Origin: Cupriavidus pauculus
Lineage (GTDB): Bacteria; Pseudomonadota; Gammaproteobacteria; Burkholderiales; Burkholderiaceae
Reading direction: 5' to 3'
Length of the DNA: 64,000 nucleotides
NCBI RefSeq assembly: GCF_008693385.1
Contig: NZ_CP044065.1
Location: 1,116,001 to 1,180,000, forward strand
The position numbers and the translations under genes were made by a program. Shown piece by piece: positions 57,157-64,000 of the stretch. Below the pieces are notes generated by a model that saw only the letters and a list, made by a program, of their open reading frames with translations, was not told where the DNA came from and did no database searches. Numbering within the stretch: position 1 is the stretch's first letter; each line of letters opens with the position of its first letter.

Positions 57157-57180
57157 GGCCCCCTCGCGAGGGAGAGGGCC
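57157..57180. repeat. Intergenic GC hairpin between azoR and egtB
   Basis: GGCCCCCTC and GAGAGGGCC form a 9-bp stem with one mismatch and loop GCGAGG; inside it CCCTCGCGAGGG is a perfect palindrome. G-rich motifs of this sort are dispersed in Burkholderiaceae intergenic DNA. It lies downstream of azoR and upstream of egtB on the minus strand, and could be a terminator-like or REP-like element. No U-tract. Confidence 0.35.
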
Positions 57181-57191
57181 GGGGGCGCGGA

Positions 57192-57824
57192 TCAGGCCGC
57201 GGCGCGGGTGGCGTCGTTGAGTGCGGCGATCGCGGTGCGGGCGGCATTCAGGCCGGCCTCGCGGGCTTCGTTACCCATGGCCAGGCCGTGGGCGCGCACG
57301 ACGGTCACTTCGGGCACGCCGAGGAAGCGCAGCACCGTATCCAACGTGATTTCGTGCAGGTCGAGCGCGTTCGGGTCCTGACGCACACCGCCGCGCGACG
57401 ACACGACGATCGCGCGCTTGGCCTTGGCCAGGCCCACGGGACCGGTTTCAGTGTAGCGGAACGTGCGGCCAGCCTGCGCCACGCGGTCGATCCAGGCCTT
57501 CAGCTGGCTCGGGATGCCGAAGTTGTATTGCGGCGCGCCGATCACGATCACGTCGGCGGCCAGGAATTCGGCCAGCCACGCTTCCGTGCGTTCGAGTTCG
57601 GCTTGCTGGGCGTCGGTCAGGCCATCCTTCGGGCCGCCGAGCACGGGCAGCAGATGGTGCGTCAGGTGGGCCGGGGCGTCCTGGTCCAGGTCACGCACGG
57701 TCACGGTCGCGCCGGGGTTCTTGGCCACGAGGTCGGCCACCACGCTGGCGGTCAGGCCACGGGAAACGGAATTGTCGCCAAGGACGCTCGAATCGATTTG
57801 CAGGATATTCAGCGGGGTGGTCAT
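57192..57824 (-). CDS. azoR: FMN-dependent NADH-azoreductase
   Basis: Flavodoxin-fold quinone/azo reductase of 210 residues. The FMN loop QIDSSVLGDNSVSRGLT at the N-terminus, GAPQYNFGIPSQLKAWIDR (residues ~96-114, AzoR/NQO signature) and VVSSRGG flavin contacts are all present. It reduces quinones and azo dyes with NADH and protects from electrophilic stress. Start at 57824 chosen over a long upstream reading that would run into the LysR operator. Divergent from a LysR gene, the likely regulator. Confidence 0.95.
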   Translation of the reverse strand: MTTPLNILQIDSSVLGDNSVSRGLTASVVADLVAKNPGATVTVRDLDQDAPAHLTHHLLPVLGGPKDGLTDAQQAELERTEAWLAEFLAADVIVIGAPQYNFGIPSQLKAWIDRVAQAGRTFRYTETGPVGLAKAKRAIVVSSRGGVRQDPNALDLHEITLDTVLRFLGVPEVTVVRAHGLAMGNEAREAGLNAARTAIAALNDATRAAA

Positions 57825-57898
57825 TTTGCGGCTCCACATCAATAGGTTGGATGCACGAAAGATAGCCATTGCCCATTGGTAGCGGTAGTGAGGCAAAA

Positions 57899-57915
57899 TG
57901 GAAATTATCGTTCCA
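57899..57915. promoter_or_regulatory. Inverted repeat TGGAA-N7-TTCCA, likely LysR operator for azoR
   Basis: A perfect 5-7-5 inverted repeat in the 121-bp gap between azoR and the LysR gene, 75 bp from the azoR start and 31 bp from the LysR start. The spacing equals that of the other LysR boxes in the window, although the strict T-N11-A is not met. Confidence 0.5.
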
Positions 57916-57945
57916 CCAGTGCAACAGCCATTCCGATCCGCCCCC

Positions 57946-58932
57946 ATGCAAGATCTTAACGACCTCTACCTGTTTGCCCAGGTGGTGCAGCACGGCAGCT
58001 TTTCCGGCGCAAGCCGGGCCACCGGGGTGCCAAAGTCGCGCCTGAGCCGGCGCATCGCGCAGCTGGAGAAGGACCTCGGCGTCCAGTTATTGCGCCGGAC
58101 CACGCGTCAGGTGCGCGTGACGCCACTCGGCGAAGCGTTCTTCGAACGCTGCCGCGCCATGCTCGCCGAAGCCGAGGCGGCGCGCGAGATCGTGGCGCTG
58201 GCCCGGGAGCAGCCCTGCGGCCGGCTGCATGTGACCTGCCCCGTGGTGATCGCGCAGGTGATCCTTGCCCCGGCCATCGGCGGCTTTATGCAGGCGAACC
58301 CCGGCATTACGCTCGAGATCGAGGCGACCAACCGGCGCGTGGACGTGATCGGCGAGAACATCGACCTCGCGCTGCGCGTGCGCGACGTGCTCGAGGACTC
58401 GAGCCTGGCCGTGCGCACGTTCGGCAAGAGCCAGCTGATGCTCGTGGCCGCGCCGGCGTTGCTCGACAGCATCGGGCGGCCACGCACGCCGCAGGCGCTG
58501 GAGGGCATGCCGGGCATCGGGCAGAAGCCCCACGAGGGGCGGCACGAGTGGACGCTGTTCGGCAAGGGCGGGCAGTCGGTGCACGTGGCCTACGAACCGA
58601 AGCTGATCAGCGACGAGTTCGCGCTGCTGCGGGAGGCTTGCCTGGCCGGCATGGGCGTGGCGATGCTGCCGCGCATGTACTGCCGGGACGAGATCGCGCG
58701 CGGAGATCTCGAGGTGCTGCTGCCCGAATACGATCTGCCGATGGGGGTCCTGCACGCGGTGTTTCCGTCGCGCAAGGGGGTCACGCATGCGCTGCGGCTG
58801 TTCCTCGACTTTCTCGGAGAGATCCTGCCCGAGAACGCCGAGCGGTTCGGCATGTTCAGCGTGCCGCCGCCGCCGGGCATGCATCGCGCCGTGACCGCCG
58901 GGCCCGCGGAATGGAACGCACCGCCAGATTGA
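57946..58932 (+). CDS. LysR family transcriptional regulator
   Basis: LysR regulator of 328 residues. The HTH is at residues 5-62 (GSFSGASRATGVPKSRLSRR), followed by the DLALRVRDVLEDSSLAVRTFG-type effector domain shared by many redox-enzyme LysR partners, and a C-terminal Pro-rich tail (VPPPPGMHRA). The start at 57946 keeps the inverted repeat at 57899-57915 outside the gene; a longer reading from 57898 would include it. Divergent from azoR. Confidence 0.9.
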   Translation: MQDLNDLYLFAQVVQHGSFSGASRATGVPKSRLSRRIAQLEKDLGVQLLRRTTRQVRVTPLGEAFFERCRAMLAEAEAAREIVALAREQPCGRLHVTCPVVIAQVILAPAIGGFMQANPGITLEIEATNRRVDVIGENIDLALRVRDVLEDSSLAVRTFGKSQLMLVAAPALLDSIGRPRTPQALEGMPGIGQKPHEGRHEWTLFGKGGQSVHVAYEPKLISDEFALLREACLAGMGVAMLPRMYCRDEIARGDLEVLLPEYDLPMGVLHAVFPSRKGVTHALRLFLDFLGEILPENAERFGMFSVPPPPGMHRAVTAGPAEWNAPPD

Positions 58933-58995
58933 GCCTTTACCTTCACGCTGCCGCGCACTAAGGTACTTGTGCGAGGCGTCCAAGTGGGCGATGGC

Positions 58996-59046
58996 GCACC
59001 GGCAGTCTTCTCGCACCGGCAGTCTTCTCGCACCGGGAGTCTTCTT
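58996..59046. repeat. Three tandem 17-bp repeats upstream of the DoxX gene
   Basis: GCACCGGCAGTCTTCTC occurs at 58996-59012 and 59013-59029, and a third copy with two changes (GCACCGGGAGTCTTCTT) at 59030-59046. The array ends 35 bp before the DoxX start. It may tune promoter spacing or bind a regulator; no spacers, so it is not CRISPR-like. Confidence 0.8.
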
Positions 59047-59081
59047 TCACGCGGCACGACATGCACAAGAGGGGAATGACG

Positions 59082-59495
59082 ATGGCTCGTACGCAAGGCA
59101 GTCAGGATCTGGGCAAGTTCATCCTGCGCGTCGTGCTTGGCATTTTGATCCTGCTGCACGGGATCTCCAAGCTGATGGCGGGACCGGGATTCGTGGTGCA
59201 GGTGGTCACGCAGGCAGGCTTGCCGGAGTTCGTGGCCTATCTGGTCTACATTGGCGAAGTCCTCGCGCCGTTGCTGCTGATCGTCGGACTGTGGACGCGG
59301 CTGGCGGGGCTGATCGTCGCGGTCAACATGCTGTTCGCGCTCGCGCTCGTGCATGCGAAGCAGCTTGGCCAGATGGCCGATACGGGCGGTTGGGCGCTCG
59401 AGCTGCAGGGCATGTACCTGGCGGCCGCTCTCGCGGTGGCGTTGCTCGGCGCAGGGCGTTTCAGCATCGGCGGCATCGACGGCAAATGGAATTGA
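59082..59495 (+). CDS. DoxX family membrane protein
   Basis: Small inner-membrane protein of 137 residues with four hydrophobic segments (FILRVVLGILILLHGISKL; LLIVGLWTRLAGLIVAVN). The DoxX fold is shared with quinone-linked oxidoreductase subunits and with YphA-like proteins; function uncertain. AGAGGGGA precedes the ATG at 59082, favoured over ATGs at 59061 and 59076. Tandem 17-bp repeats lie in its promoter region. Confidence 0.88.
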   Translation: MARTQGSQDLGKFILRVVLGILILLHGISKLMAGPGFVVQVVTQAGLPEFVAYLVYIGEVLAPLLLIVGLWTRLAGLIVAVNMLFALALVHAKQLGQMADTGGWALELQGMYLAAALAVALLGAGRFSIGGIDGKWN

Positions 59496-59532
59496 AGGTT
59501 TCCCATCCACCTGCGCTGACTGGAGTGCCATC

Positions 59533-60102
59533 ATGCTTGCGCGACTGCTCGCCTGCCTCACCTTGTCCCTGATGCTGGGGGCCTGTGCCACCGGGCCCGA
59601 TATCCGCACGGACTTCAATCCCGCCACCAACTTCTCCGCGTATCGCACGTTCGGGTTTGTCGCGCACCCGGGCACCGACCGGCAGGGCTACGAGAGCCTG
59701 ACCACGCAATACCTGAAGGCGGCGGTGCAGCGCCAGATGACCGAGCGCGGGTATCAGTACACGCAGCAGTCGCCCGATCTGCTCGTCAACTTCAATGCGC
59801 GGCTGCGCCAGCGCATCGTGAGCGATCCGGCGCCGCCGCCGCCGCCGGGGTATATCGGCTATTACGGATATCGGGGCGGGTTGTACGGGCCGTGGCCGGG
59901 GTATGGCTTCTATAGCGATACCTACACGTATACCGAGGGTACGCTGAATATCGACCTCGTCGATGCGCGGAAGAACCAGCTCGTCTGGGAGGGCATCGCG
60001 CGGGGCGCGGCGGAAGAGGCCGATCCGCAGGCCAATCCGCAGGGGATCGACAAGGTGGTGGCGCAGATCTTTGCGAAATACCCGTTCCGCGCGGGGCAAT
60101 AA
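59533..60102 (+). CDS. DUF4136 lipoprotein
   Basis: Secreted lipoprotein of 189 residues. Signal peptide with lipobox LMLGACATGPD, then the DUF4136 domain: SAYRTFGFVAHPG, an LKAAVQRQMTERGY helix, and after a Gly/Tyr/Pro-rich linker (GYYGYRGGLYGPWPGYGFY) the strands GTLNIDLVDARKNQLVWEG. Function of the family is unknown; envelope location is clear. It lies 37 bp after the DoxX gene. Confidence 0.9.
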   Translation: MLARLLACLTLSLMLGACATGPDIRTDFNPATNFSAYRTFGFVAHPGTDRQGYESLTTQYLKAAVQRQMTERGYQYTQQSPDLLVNFNARLRQRIVSDPAPPPPPGYIGYYGYRGGLYGPWPGYGFYSDTYTYTEGTLNIDLVDARKNQLVWEGIARGAAEEADPQANPQGIDKVVAQIFAKYPFRAGQ

Positions 60103-60108
60103 CCGCGG

Positions 60109-61410
60109 CTACGCGAGCGCGCTTGCCACGAAGGCCTCGAGCGGGAGCGGGCGCGACCACAGGTAGCCCTGGCCGAGATGGCAGCCGAGCGCCTGCAGCG
60201 CGGCGCGCTGGTCTTCCGTCTCGATGCCCTCGGCGATGCATTCGAGACCGAGGTCCAGCGCGAGCCGGATGATATTGCGGCAGATCACGGCGCGCTGGCT
60301 GCCCCCATTCACGCTCGAGACGAACGAGCGGTCCAGCTTGATCTGCGTAAAGGGCAGGTCCGCCAGCAGCTTGAGCGTGGCGATGCCCACGCCGAAATCG
60401 TCGATGGCCACCCCATATCCCATCACGCGCAGGCGGTTCAGCGCGACGGATAGCGCGACCGTGTCCGCGACCGGGAATCCCTCCGTCAGTTCCACGGTCA
60501 GCAGTCGGCGCGGCAGGCCCGCGGTGGCGACCATCCGTTCGAAGCGGTCGAGCACGCCGGGCCGGCATAGCGTCTGGGCGGAGGCATTCACGCCCAGCGG
60601 AATCTCCATGCCTGCCGCCAGGAGCCGATGCTGCACGGCGAGGCAGCGTTCGGTGGCGAGGAACAGGATGGGGTCGGCGGCGTCCAGCGCTTCGAGCCGG
60701 GGGATAAACAGGTCCGGCGCGATCCGGCCGAGCGTTGGATGGTGCCAGCGGCAGAGTGCTTCGGCGCCCGCGATGCGGTTCGTTGCGATGTCGAACTGCG
60801 GCTGCCACTCGATGTCGAAATGGCCGGCACTGGGGTTGGCGGGCTGGCTGTCCGCCACGCGCAGGGACAGCACGGCGGCGAGGATCGCGGCATCGTCGGG
60901 TGCGGCGGGTTTGGGCGGTGCGCCCGCGGCGGGCGGATCCTGATGGCGGACCAGGGCGTCGTCGATGACGGCAACGAGGGCCTCGCGTTGCAGCGGCTTG
61001 TGCAATGCGTGCACGCGGGAAAAGCCGATGGCGTGCACGAGGTCGCGATGCGAATCGAGAATATCGTCGGCGAGCGCCGTGAGCCATGCCCAGACGGGCG
61101 GCGGGCCGGCCAGTGCGCCGGTGCCGCGGCGGCCCAGTTCGGCGATGAGCTCGGGGCCGTTGGCCACGGGCATCTCGATATCGCAGAGCACCGCGTCGAA
61201 GGCCGTCGCGGCAAGGCGTTCGGCGGCCTCGAGGCCGTTGCCGGCGAAATGCAGATGCACGATGCCGAGTCCGCGCAGCAGGTCGGCGGCGACCGTTCGC
61301 TGGAACGGATCGTCATCGACCACGAGGATGCGCAGTTCGGCGGCGACAGGTGGCATGGGCGGCAGGGGAGGGGGGCTGCTTTCGATAGTACTCCATGGAT
61401 TTACGCCCAT
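60109..61410 (-). CDS. REC-EAL c-di-GMP phosphodiesterase response regulator (RocR-like)
   Basis: Two-component output protein of 433 residues. The receiver domain (27-155) has D33, phospho-acceptor D77 (LCDIEMP) and K138 (ALHKPL); a Gly/Pro/Trp-rich loop at 96-125 is longer than usual. The EAL domain (198-430) retains every catalytic residue: E217 in AEALCRW, N275, E307, D337-D338 (IDDFGVG), K358, E394 and Q401. It is therefore predicted to hydrolyse c-di-GMP, as does P. aeruginosa RocR, which has the same architecture. No sensor kinase gene is adjacent. Tail-to-tail with the DUF4136 gene (6-bp gap). Confidence 0.95.
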   Translation of the reverse strand: MGVNPWSTIESSPPPLPPMPPVAAELRILVVDDDPFQRTVAADLLRGLGIVHLHFAGNGLEAAERLAATAFDAVLCDIEMPVANGPELIAELGRRGTGALAGPPPVWAWLTALADDILDSHRDLVHAIGFSRVHALHKPLQREALVAVIDDALVRHQDPPAAGAPPKPAAPDDAAILAAVLSLRVADSQPANPSAGHFDIEWQPQFDIATNRIAGAEALCRWHHPTLGRIAPDLFIPRLEALDAADPILFLATERCLAVQHRLLAAGMEIPLGVNASAQTLCRPGVLDRFERMVATAGLPRRLLTVELTEGFPVADTVALSVALNRLRVMGYGVAIDDFGVGIATLKLLADLPFTQIKLDRSFVSSVNGGSQRAVICRNIIRLALDLGLECIAEGIETEDQRAALQALGCHLGQGYLWSRPLPLEAFVASALA

Positions 61411-61507
61411 CGGTCAGAGGCCGCAGATAGTGGTCTCTGCGATGTGCCGGTGCATTTTGGTTGCAAACTCATCGCAATCAACGCGGGCTTGCGGGGCACT
61501 TAACCGC

Positions 61508-61513
61508 TACAAT
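61508..61513 (+). promoter_or_regulatory. Possible -10 element (TACAAT) of the ftsK-like gene
   Basis: TACAAT in an AT-richer stretch 24 bp before the start at 61537. A TTGCGG hexamer lies upstream at 61489-61494 but with only 13 bp spacing, so the -35 is not assured. The remaining 126-bp gap to the EAL gene shows no other element. Confidence 0.35.
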
Positions 61514-61536
61514 CGCTGCCCGTAGTTTTAACGTAA

Positions 61537-64000
61537 ATGGCGAACATGGGTTTGGGCTGGTTCGGATTGTCGACCTTGTGGATCGCGCCGCTTGTCTGGC
61601 GACTGGCGTTGCGCGTGATTGCGCGCGAGCGTCCGTTTTTTCGCGCGCCTTTCGGTCGCGGCATGCTGCGTGTCTGGCTTGGTACGGTGCTCGTGCTGGG
61701 CGTCAGCAGCGCGCTGGAAGCGCTGACCGGGGGCGATGGTGAAGGTGCGCTTGCGGGTGGCAGCTTCGGTCATGCGGCGGCGGGGCTGGCGACGAACCTC
61801 CTTGGATGGACGGCATCGCTGCTGATGATGCTGGCGGTGCTGGTGCTGGCGGCGCCGATGGTGTTTGGCGAGACCTGGGGCAGCCTGCTGCTGTTGCGCA
61901 AGCCGCGTGTGGCGGGCGATGACGATGCCGATGCTGGCGAGCGGACCGATATGTATCGCAGCGCGCGGCATGAGGCGCGGGAGAAGGCGGGGCGGAAGGT
62001 GCGTCCGGACGGGCGGGACACGCAGACGGCTGCGCAGACGGTTGCGCAGGCGGTTGCCCGGGCTGTGGCGAAATCGTCGGGGACTTCCGGTTCGCATGCG
62101 GCGGAGGGGGGCGCGTCTTCGCACACGGTAGGCGGCGCGCTGTCGTCGCTGTCGGGGTGGACGCCGGATGTGGCCGGCGGGGCCACGCGGCACAAAGGTA
62201 TCGAGGCGATCTCGGCGCGCAAGCAGCCGGCATGGCAGCCACCGCCGCGTACGCGGCAGTCGCCGCCGCAGCCGGGCGAGATATGGATTCAGCATGCGGG
62301 GCCGGCGGAGGCCGTGCGGGCGAAAGCTTCGGCGCAGCCGGTGGCGGCGGCTGTTGGGGCGGGGGCGCCTGCGACGCGCGCGGCGTCGTCTCGTACGAGT
62401 GGCGTTGGTGTGCCGGTAGCACGGGGCGGCGCTGCCGCGCCGGCTGGCGCCACGACGTCGGCTGGCGCAGCGGCATCGGCTGCCGCTGCGGCGGCGCGCG
62501 GTACGGTGATCAGCAGCCCGTTCCGGAATCCGCAGGTCGGGATGCCGGCGCGCATCACGACGCTGCCGGGGGCACAGGCACGCGTGACGACACCGCCGGG
62601 GGCACGGCCAGGCGCTATGACGCCGCCTGCGATGCCGGCCGAGGCTGGCGGCTCTGGGGCTGCCGACGCCGCTATTGCCGCGCGGGCTGATGGCGCGGTT
62701 GCGACCTGGGCCGACGGAGCGGATGCGAAGGCAAATGAGATTGCCGCTCAGGCAGGCGCGATGGGCGAGGCCGGCGGCATGGCCGTTGCTGACGTCGCCG
62801 TCGCGGCGCGGGCCGATGGCGCGGTTGCCGCTCGGGCAGATGGCGCGGTTGCCACGGCAAATGAGATTGCCGCACCGGCAGGCGCGATGCGCGAGGCCGG
62901 TGGCTCGGCCGTTGCCGACGTCGCCATTGCGGCGCGAGCCGATGGCGCGGTTGCCACGACAAACGAGATTGCCGCACTGGCAGGCGCGATGCGCGAGGCC
63001 GGTGGCTCGGCCGTTGCCGACGTCGCCGTCGCGGCGCGGGCCGATGGCGCGGTTGCCGCTCGGGCCGATGGCGCGGTTGCCACGACAAATGAGATTGCCG
63101 CACGGGCCGGCGCGATGCGCGAGGCCGGTGGCTCGGCCGTTGCTGCCGTCGCTGCTGCGGCGCGAGCCGACGGCGCGGTTGCCGCTCGGGCCGATGGCGC
63201 GGTTGCCACGGCAAATGAGATTGCCGCACCGGCAGGCGCGATGCGCGAGGCCGGTGGCTCGGCCGTTGCCGACGTCGCCGTCGCGGCGCGGGCCGACGGC
63301 GCGGTTGCCGGTCGGGCCGATGGCGCGGCTGCCCCGACAAACGAGATTGCCGCACCGGCAGGCGCGACGGGCGAGGCCGGCGGCATGGCCGTTGCTGACG
63401 CCGCCATTGCGGCGCGAGCCGATGGCGCGGTTGCCGCTCGGGCCGATGGCGCGGTTGCCACGACAAATGAGATTGCCCCACCGGCAGGCGCGACGGGCGA
63501 GGCCCGTGGCTCGGCCGTTGCTGACGTCGCTGTTGCCGCACGGGCCGAGGGCGGGGTTGCCGTTCGGGCCGACGGCGCGTATGCCGGGACGAATGAAATT
63601 GCCGCACCGGCGGGCACGATGGCCGGTGGCTCGGCCATTGCTGACGCTGATCTTGCGGCGCGGGCAGAGTCCGCATCGGCGGACGCCGCGCGCGGCGAGG
63701 ACGCCATGGCGCTCGAGGCAATTCGTCGGGAGGCGCTCGAGTTGCTGAGCGAGTTGCAAGAACTCGCGGCTCGCGCTGGCGCGCGGCAGATTGCGATGCC
63801 CGCAGTGGCCGCATCGGTTGCGGCAGAGCAGCCTGTGGCCGAGCCGGGCACGGCCCAGCCTGCCGTGGCCGTGACGGCCTCGGTCGAGTCGAATACGGTC
63901 GAGCCGGTTGTCGCTCAGGCGGGCCTGGCCGAGACGGCGTGGGTCGAGTCGAACGCGATCAAGTGGCCTGTAGCTGAGGCCGCCTTGGCCGAGGCGCCCA
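61537..64000 (+). CDS. ftsK: FtsK-like DNA translocase, membrane domain and repeat linker, partial
   Basis: Open from the ATG at 61537 (an in-frame TAA lies directly upstream) to the window edge, over 820 codons. The first ~110 residues are membrane segments (WFGLSTLWIAPLVWRLALRV; LRVWLGTVLVLGVSSALEAL; WTASLLMMLAVLVLAAPMVF), similar to the late N-terminal TM region of FtsK of related bacteria; the usual first helix with the DPGWSH-like motif is absent, so this may be a short-N-terminus paralogue. A linker rich in Ala, Pro and Gly follows, then eight 42-residue repeats, then an Ala-Glu-Val-rich stretch. The γ/motor domains would lie past 64000, so the identity is not proven. Confidence 0.65.
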   Translation, partial: MANMGLGWFGLSTLWIAPLVWRLALRVIARERPFFRAPFGRGMLRVWLGTVLVLGVSSALEALTGGDGEGALAGGSFGHAAAGLATNLLGWTASLLMMLAVLVLAAPMVFGETWGSLLLLRKPRVAGDDDADAGERTDMYRSARHEAREKAGRKVRPDGRDTQTAAQTVAQAVARAVAKSSGTSGSHAAEGGASSHTVGGALSSLSGWTPDVAGGATRHKGIEAISARKQPAWQPPPRTRQSPPQPGEIWIQHAGPAEAVRAKASAQPVAAAVGAGAPATRAASSRTSGVGVPVARGGAAAPAGATTSAGAAASAAAAAARGTVISSPFRNPQVGMPARITTLPGAQARVTTPPGARPGAMTPPAMPAEAGGSGAADAAIAARADGAVATWADGADAKANEIAAQAGAMGEAGGMAVADVAVAARADGAVAARADGAVATANEIAAPAGAMREAGGSAVADVAIAARADGAVATTNEIAALAGAMREAGGSAVADVAVAARADGAVAARADGAVATTNEIAARAGAMREAGGSAVAAVAAAARADGAVAARADGAVATANEIAAPAGAMREAGGSAVADVAVAARADGAVAGRADGAAAPTNEIAAPAGATGEAGGMAVADAAIAARADGAVAARADGAVATTNEIAPPAGATGEARGSAVADVAVAARAEGGVAVRADGAYAGTNEIAAPAGTMAGGSAIADADLAARAESASADAARGEDAMALEAIRREALELLSELQELAARAGARQIAMPAVAASVAAEQPVAEPGTAQPAVAVTASVESNTVEPVVAQAGLAETAWVESNAIKWPVAEAALAEAP
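62662..63639. repeat. Eight tandem ~126-bp repeats coding for 42-residue Ala-rich units
   Basis: Units begin at 62662, 62788, 62914, 63016, 63142, 63268, 63394 and 63520. Six units are 126 bp; the third is 102 bp (lacks one RADGAVA octad) and the eighth is 120 bp. A typical unit has ADVAVAARADGAVA, an ARADGAVA octad, then TTNEIAARAGAMREAGGSAV. All length changes are multiples of 3, so the reading frame is preserved. This is recent tandem expansion within the FtsK-like linker. Confidence 0.9.

Noticed and set aside
62662..63639. Tandem repeats as a possible CRISPR array
   Set aside because: Units are contiguous, without unique spacers, and keep an open reading frame.
61528..63759. A 743-codon open frame on the minus strand and long plus-strand frames in the repeat region
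   Set aside because: GC-rich tandem repeats leave several frames open. Only the plus-strand frame from 61537 begins with membrane segments and continues without a stop, and the others give Arg/Pro-rich low-complexity sequence.

Overview
The window is a 64-kb stretch of GC-rich chromosome with dense, mostly co-oriented gene runs, many LysR regulators and a lone tripartite-tricarboxylate (Bug-type) binding protein. These traits, a tmk-holB-PilZ-tatD block, a DUF4936 protein and a β-oxidation operon of the type described in Ralstonia eutropha H16 point to a betaproteobacterium of the Burkholderiaceae, most likely Cupriavidus or a close relative. I saw no tRNA, rRNA, transposase, prophage or CRISPR array. 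The genus is inferred from gene content only.

Layout. 1-9973: LysR-controlled transport and catabolic units: a partial NCS2 purine permease, two convergent LysR genes, an NmrA-type reductase, LysR / MFS / M81 (MlrC-like) hydrolase, an aldo-keto reductase and another LysR. 10112-12088: an unusual lipoprotein joining a PAP2/haloperoxidase-type phosphatase to an autotransporter-associated β-strand repeat. 12266-21819: a GntR regulator facing a perfect 20-bp palindrome, then a same-strand run of crotonase, aldehyde dehydrogenase, a tripartite RND efflux pump and a YceI protein. 21836-23314: a LysP-like permease.

23748-33859: nine same-strand genes with the full β-oxidation set (two-domain hydratase/3-hydroxyacyl-CoA dehydrogenase, thiolase, acyl-CoA dehydrogenase), two SDRs, a PaaI-type thioesterase, an MDR reductase, an α/β hydrolase and, oddly, a nicotinamidase. 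A macrodomain gene opposes it. An HSL-type esterase, a Bug binding protein, a second thioesterase and a secreted epoxide-hydrolase-like protein follow. A GAACGACCGT element lies before both the first β-oxidation gene and the esterase.

38605-50169: the giant helicase Lhr, an IclR remnant, an amidohydrolase/MFS pair with a divergent LysR and a textbook LysR box, a hydroxypyruvate-isomerase-family enzyme, an acetyltransferase, and the NRDE / DUF4936 / YgfZ row. 50376-55713: housekeeping block mltG-tmk-holB-PilZ-GNAT-tatD-ankyrin lipoprotein. 55723-61410: egtB, azoR with a divergent LysR, DoxX, a DUF4136 lipoprotein and a REC-EAL c-di-GMP phosphodiesterase. 61537-64000: the start of an FtsK-like membrane protein, cut by the window edge, whose linker holds eight tandem ~42-residue Ala-rich repeats. 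The most unusual items are this repeat linker, the PAP2-β-repeat lipoprotein, the GntR/crotonase/aldehyde dehydrogenase unit and the nicotinamidase inside the β-oxidation operon.
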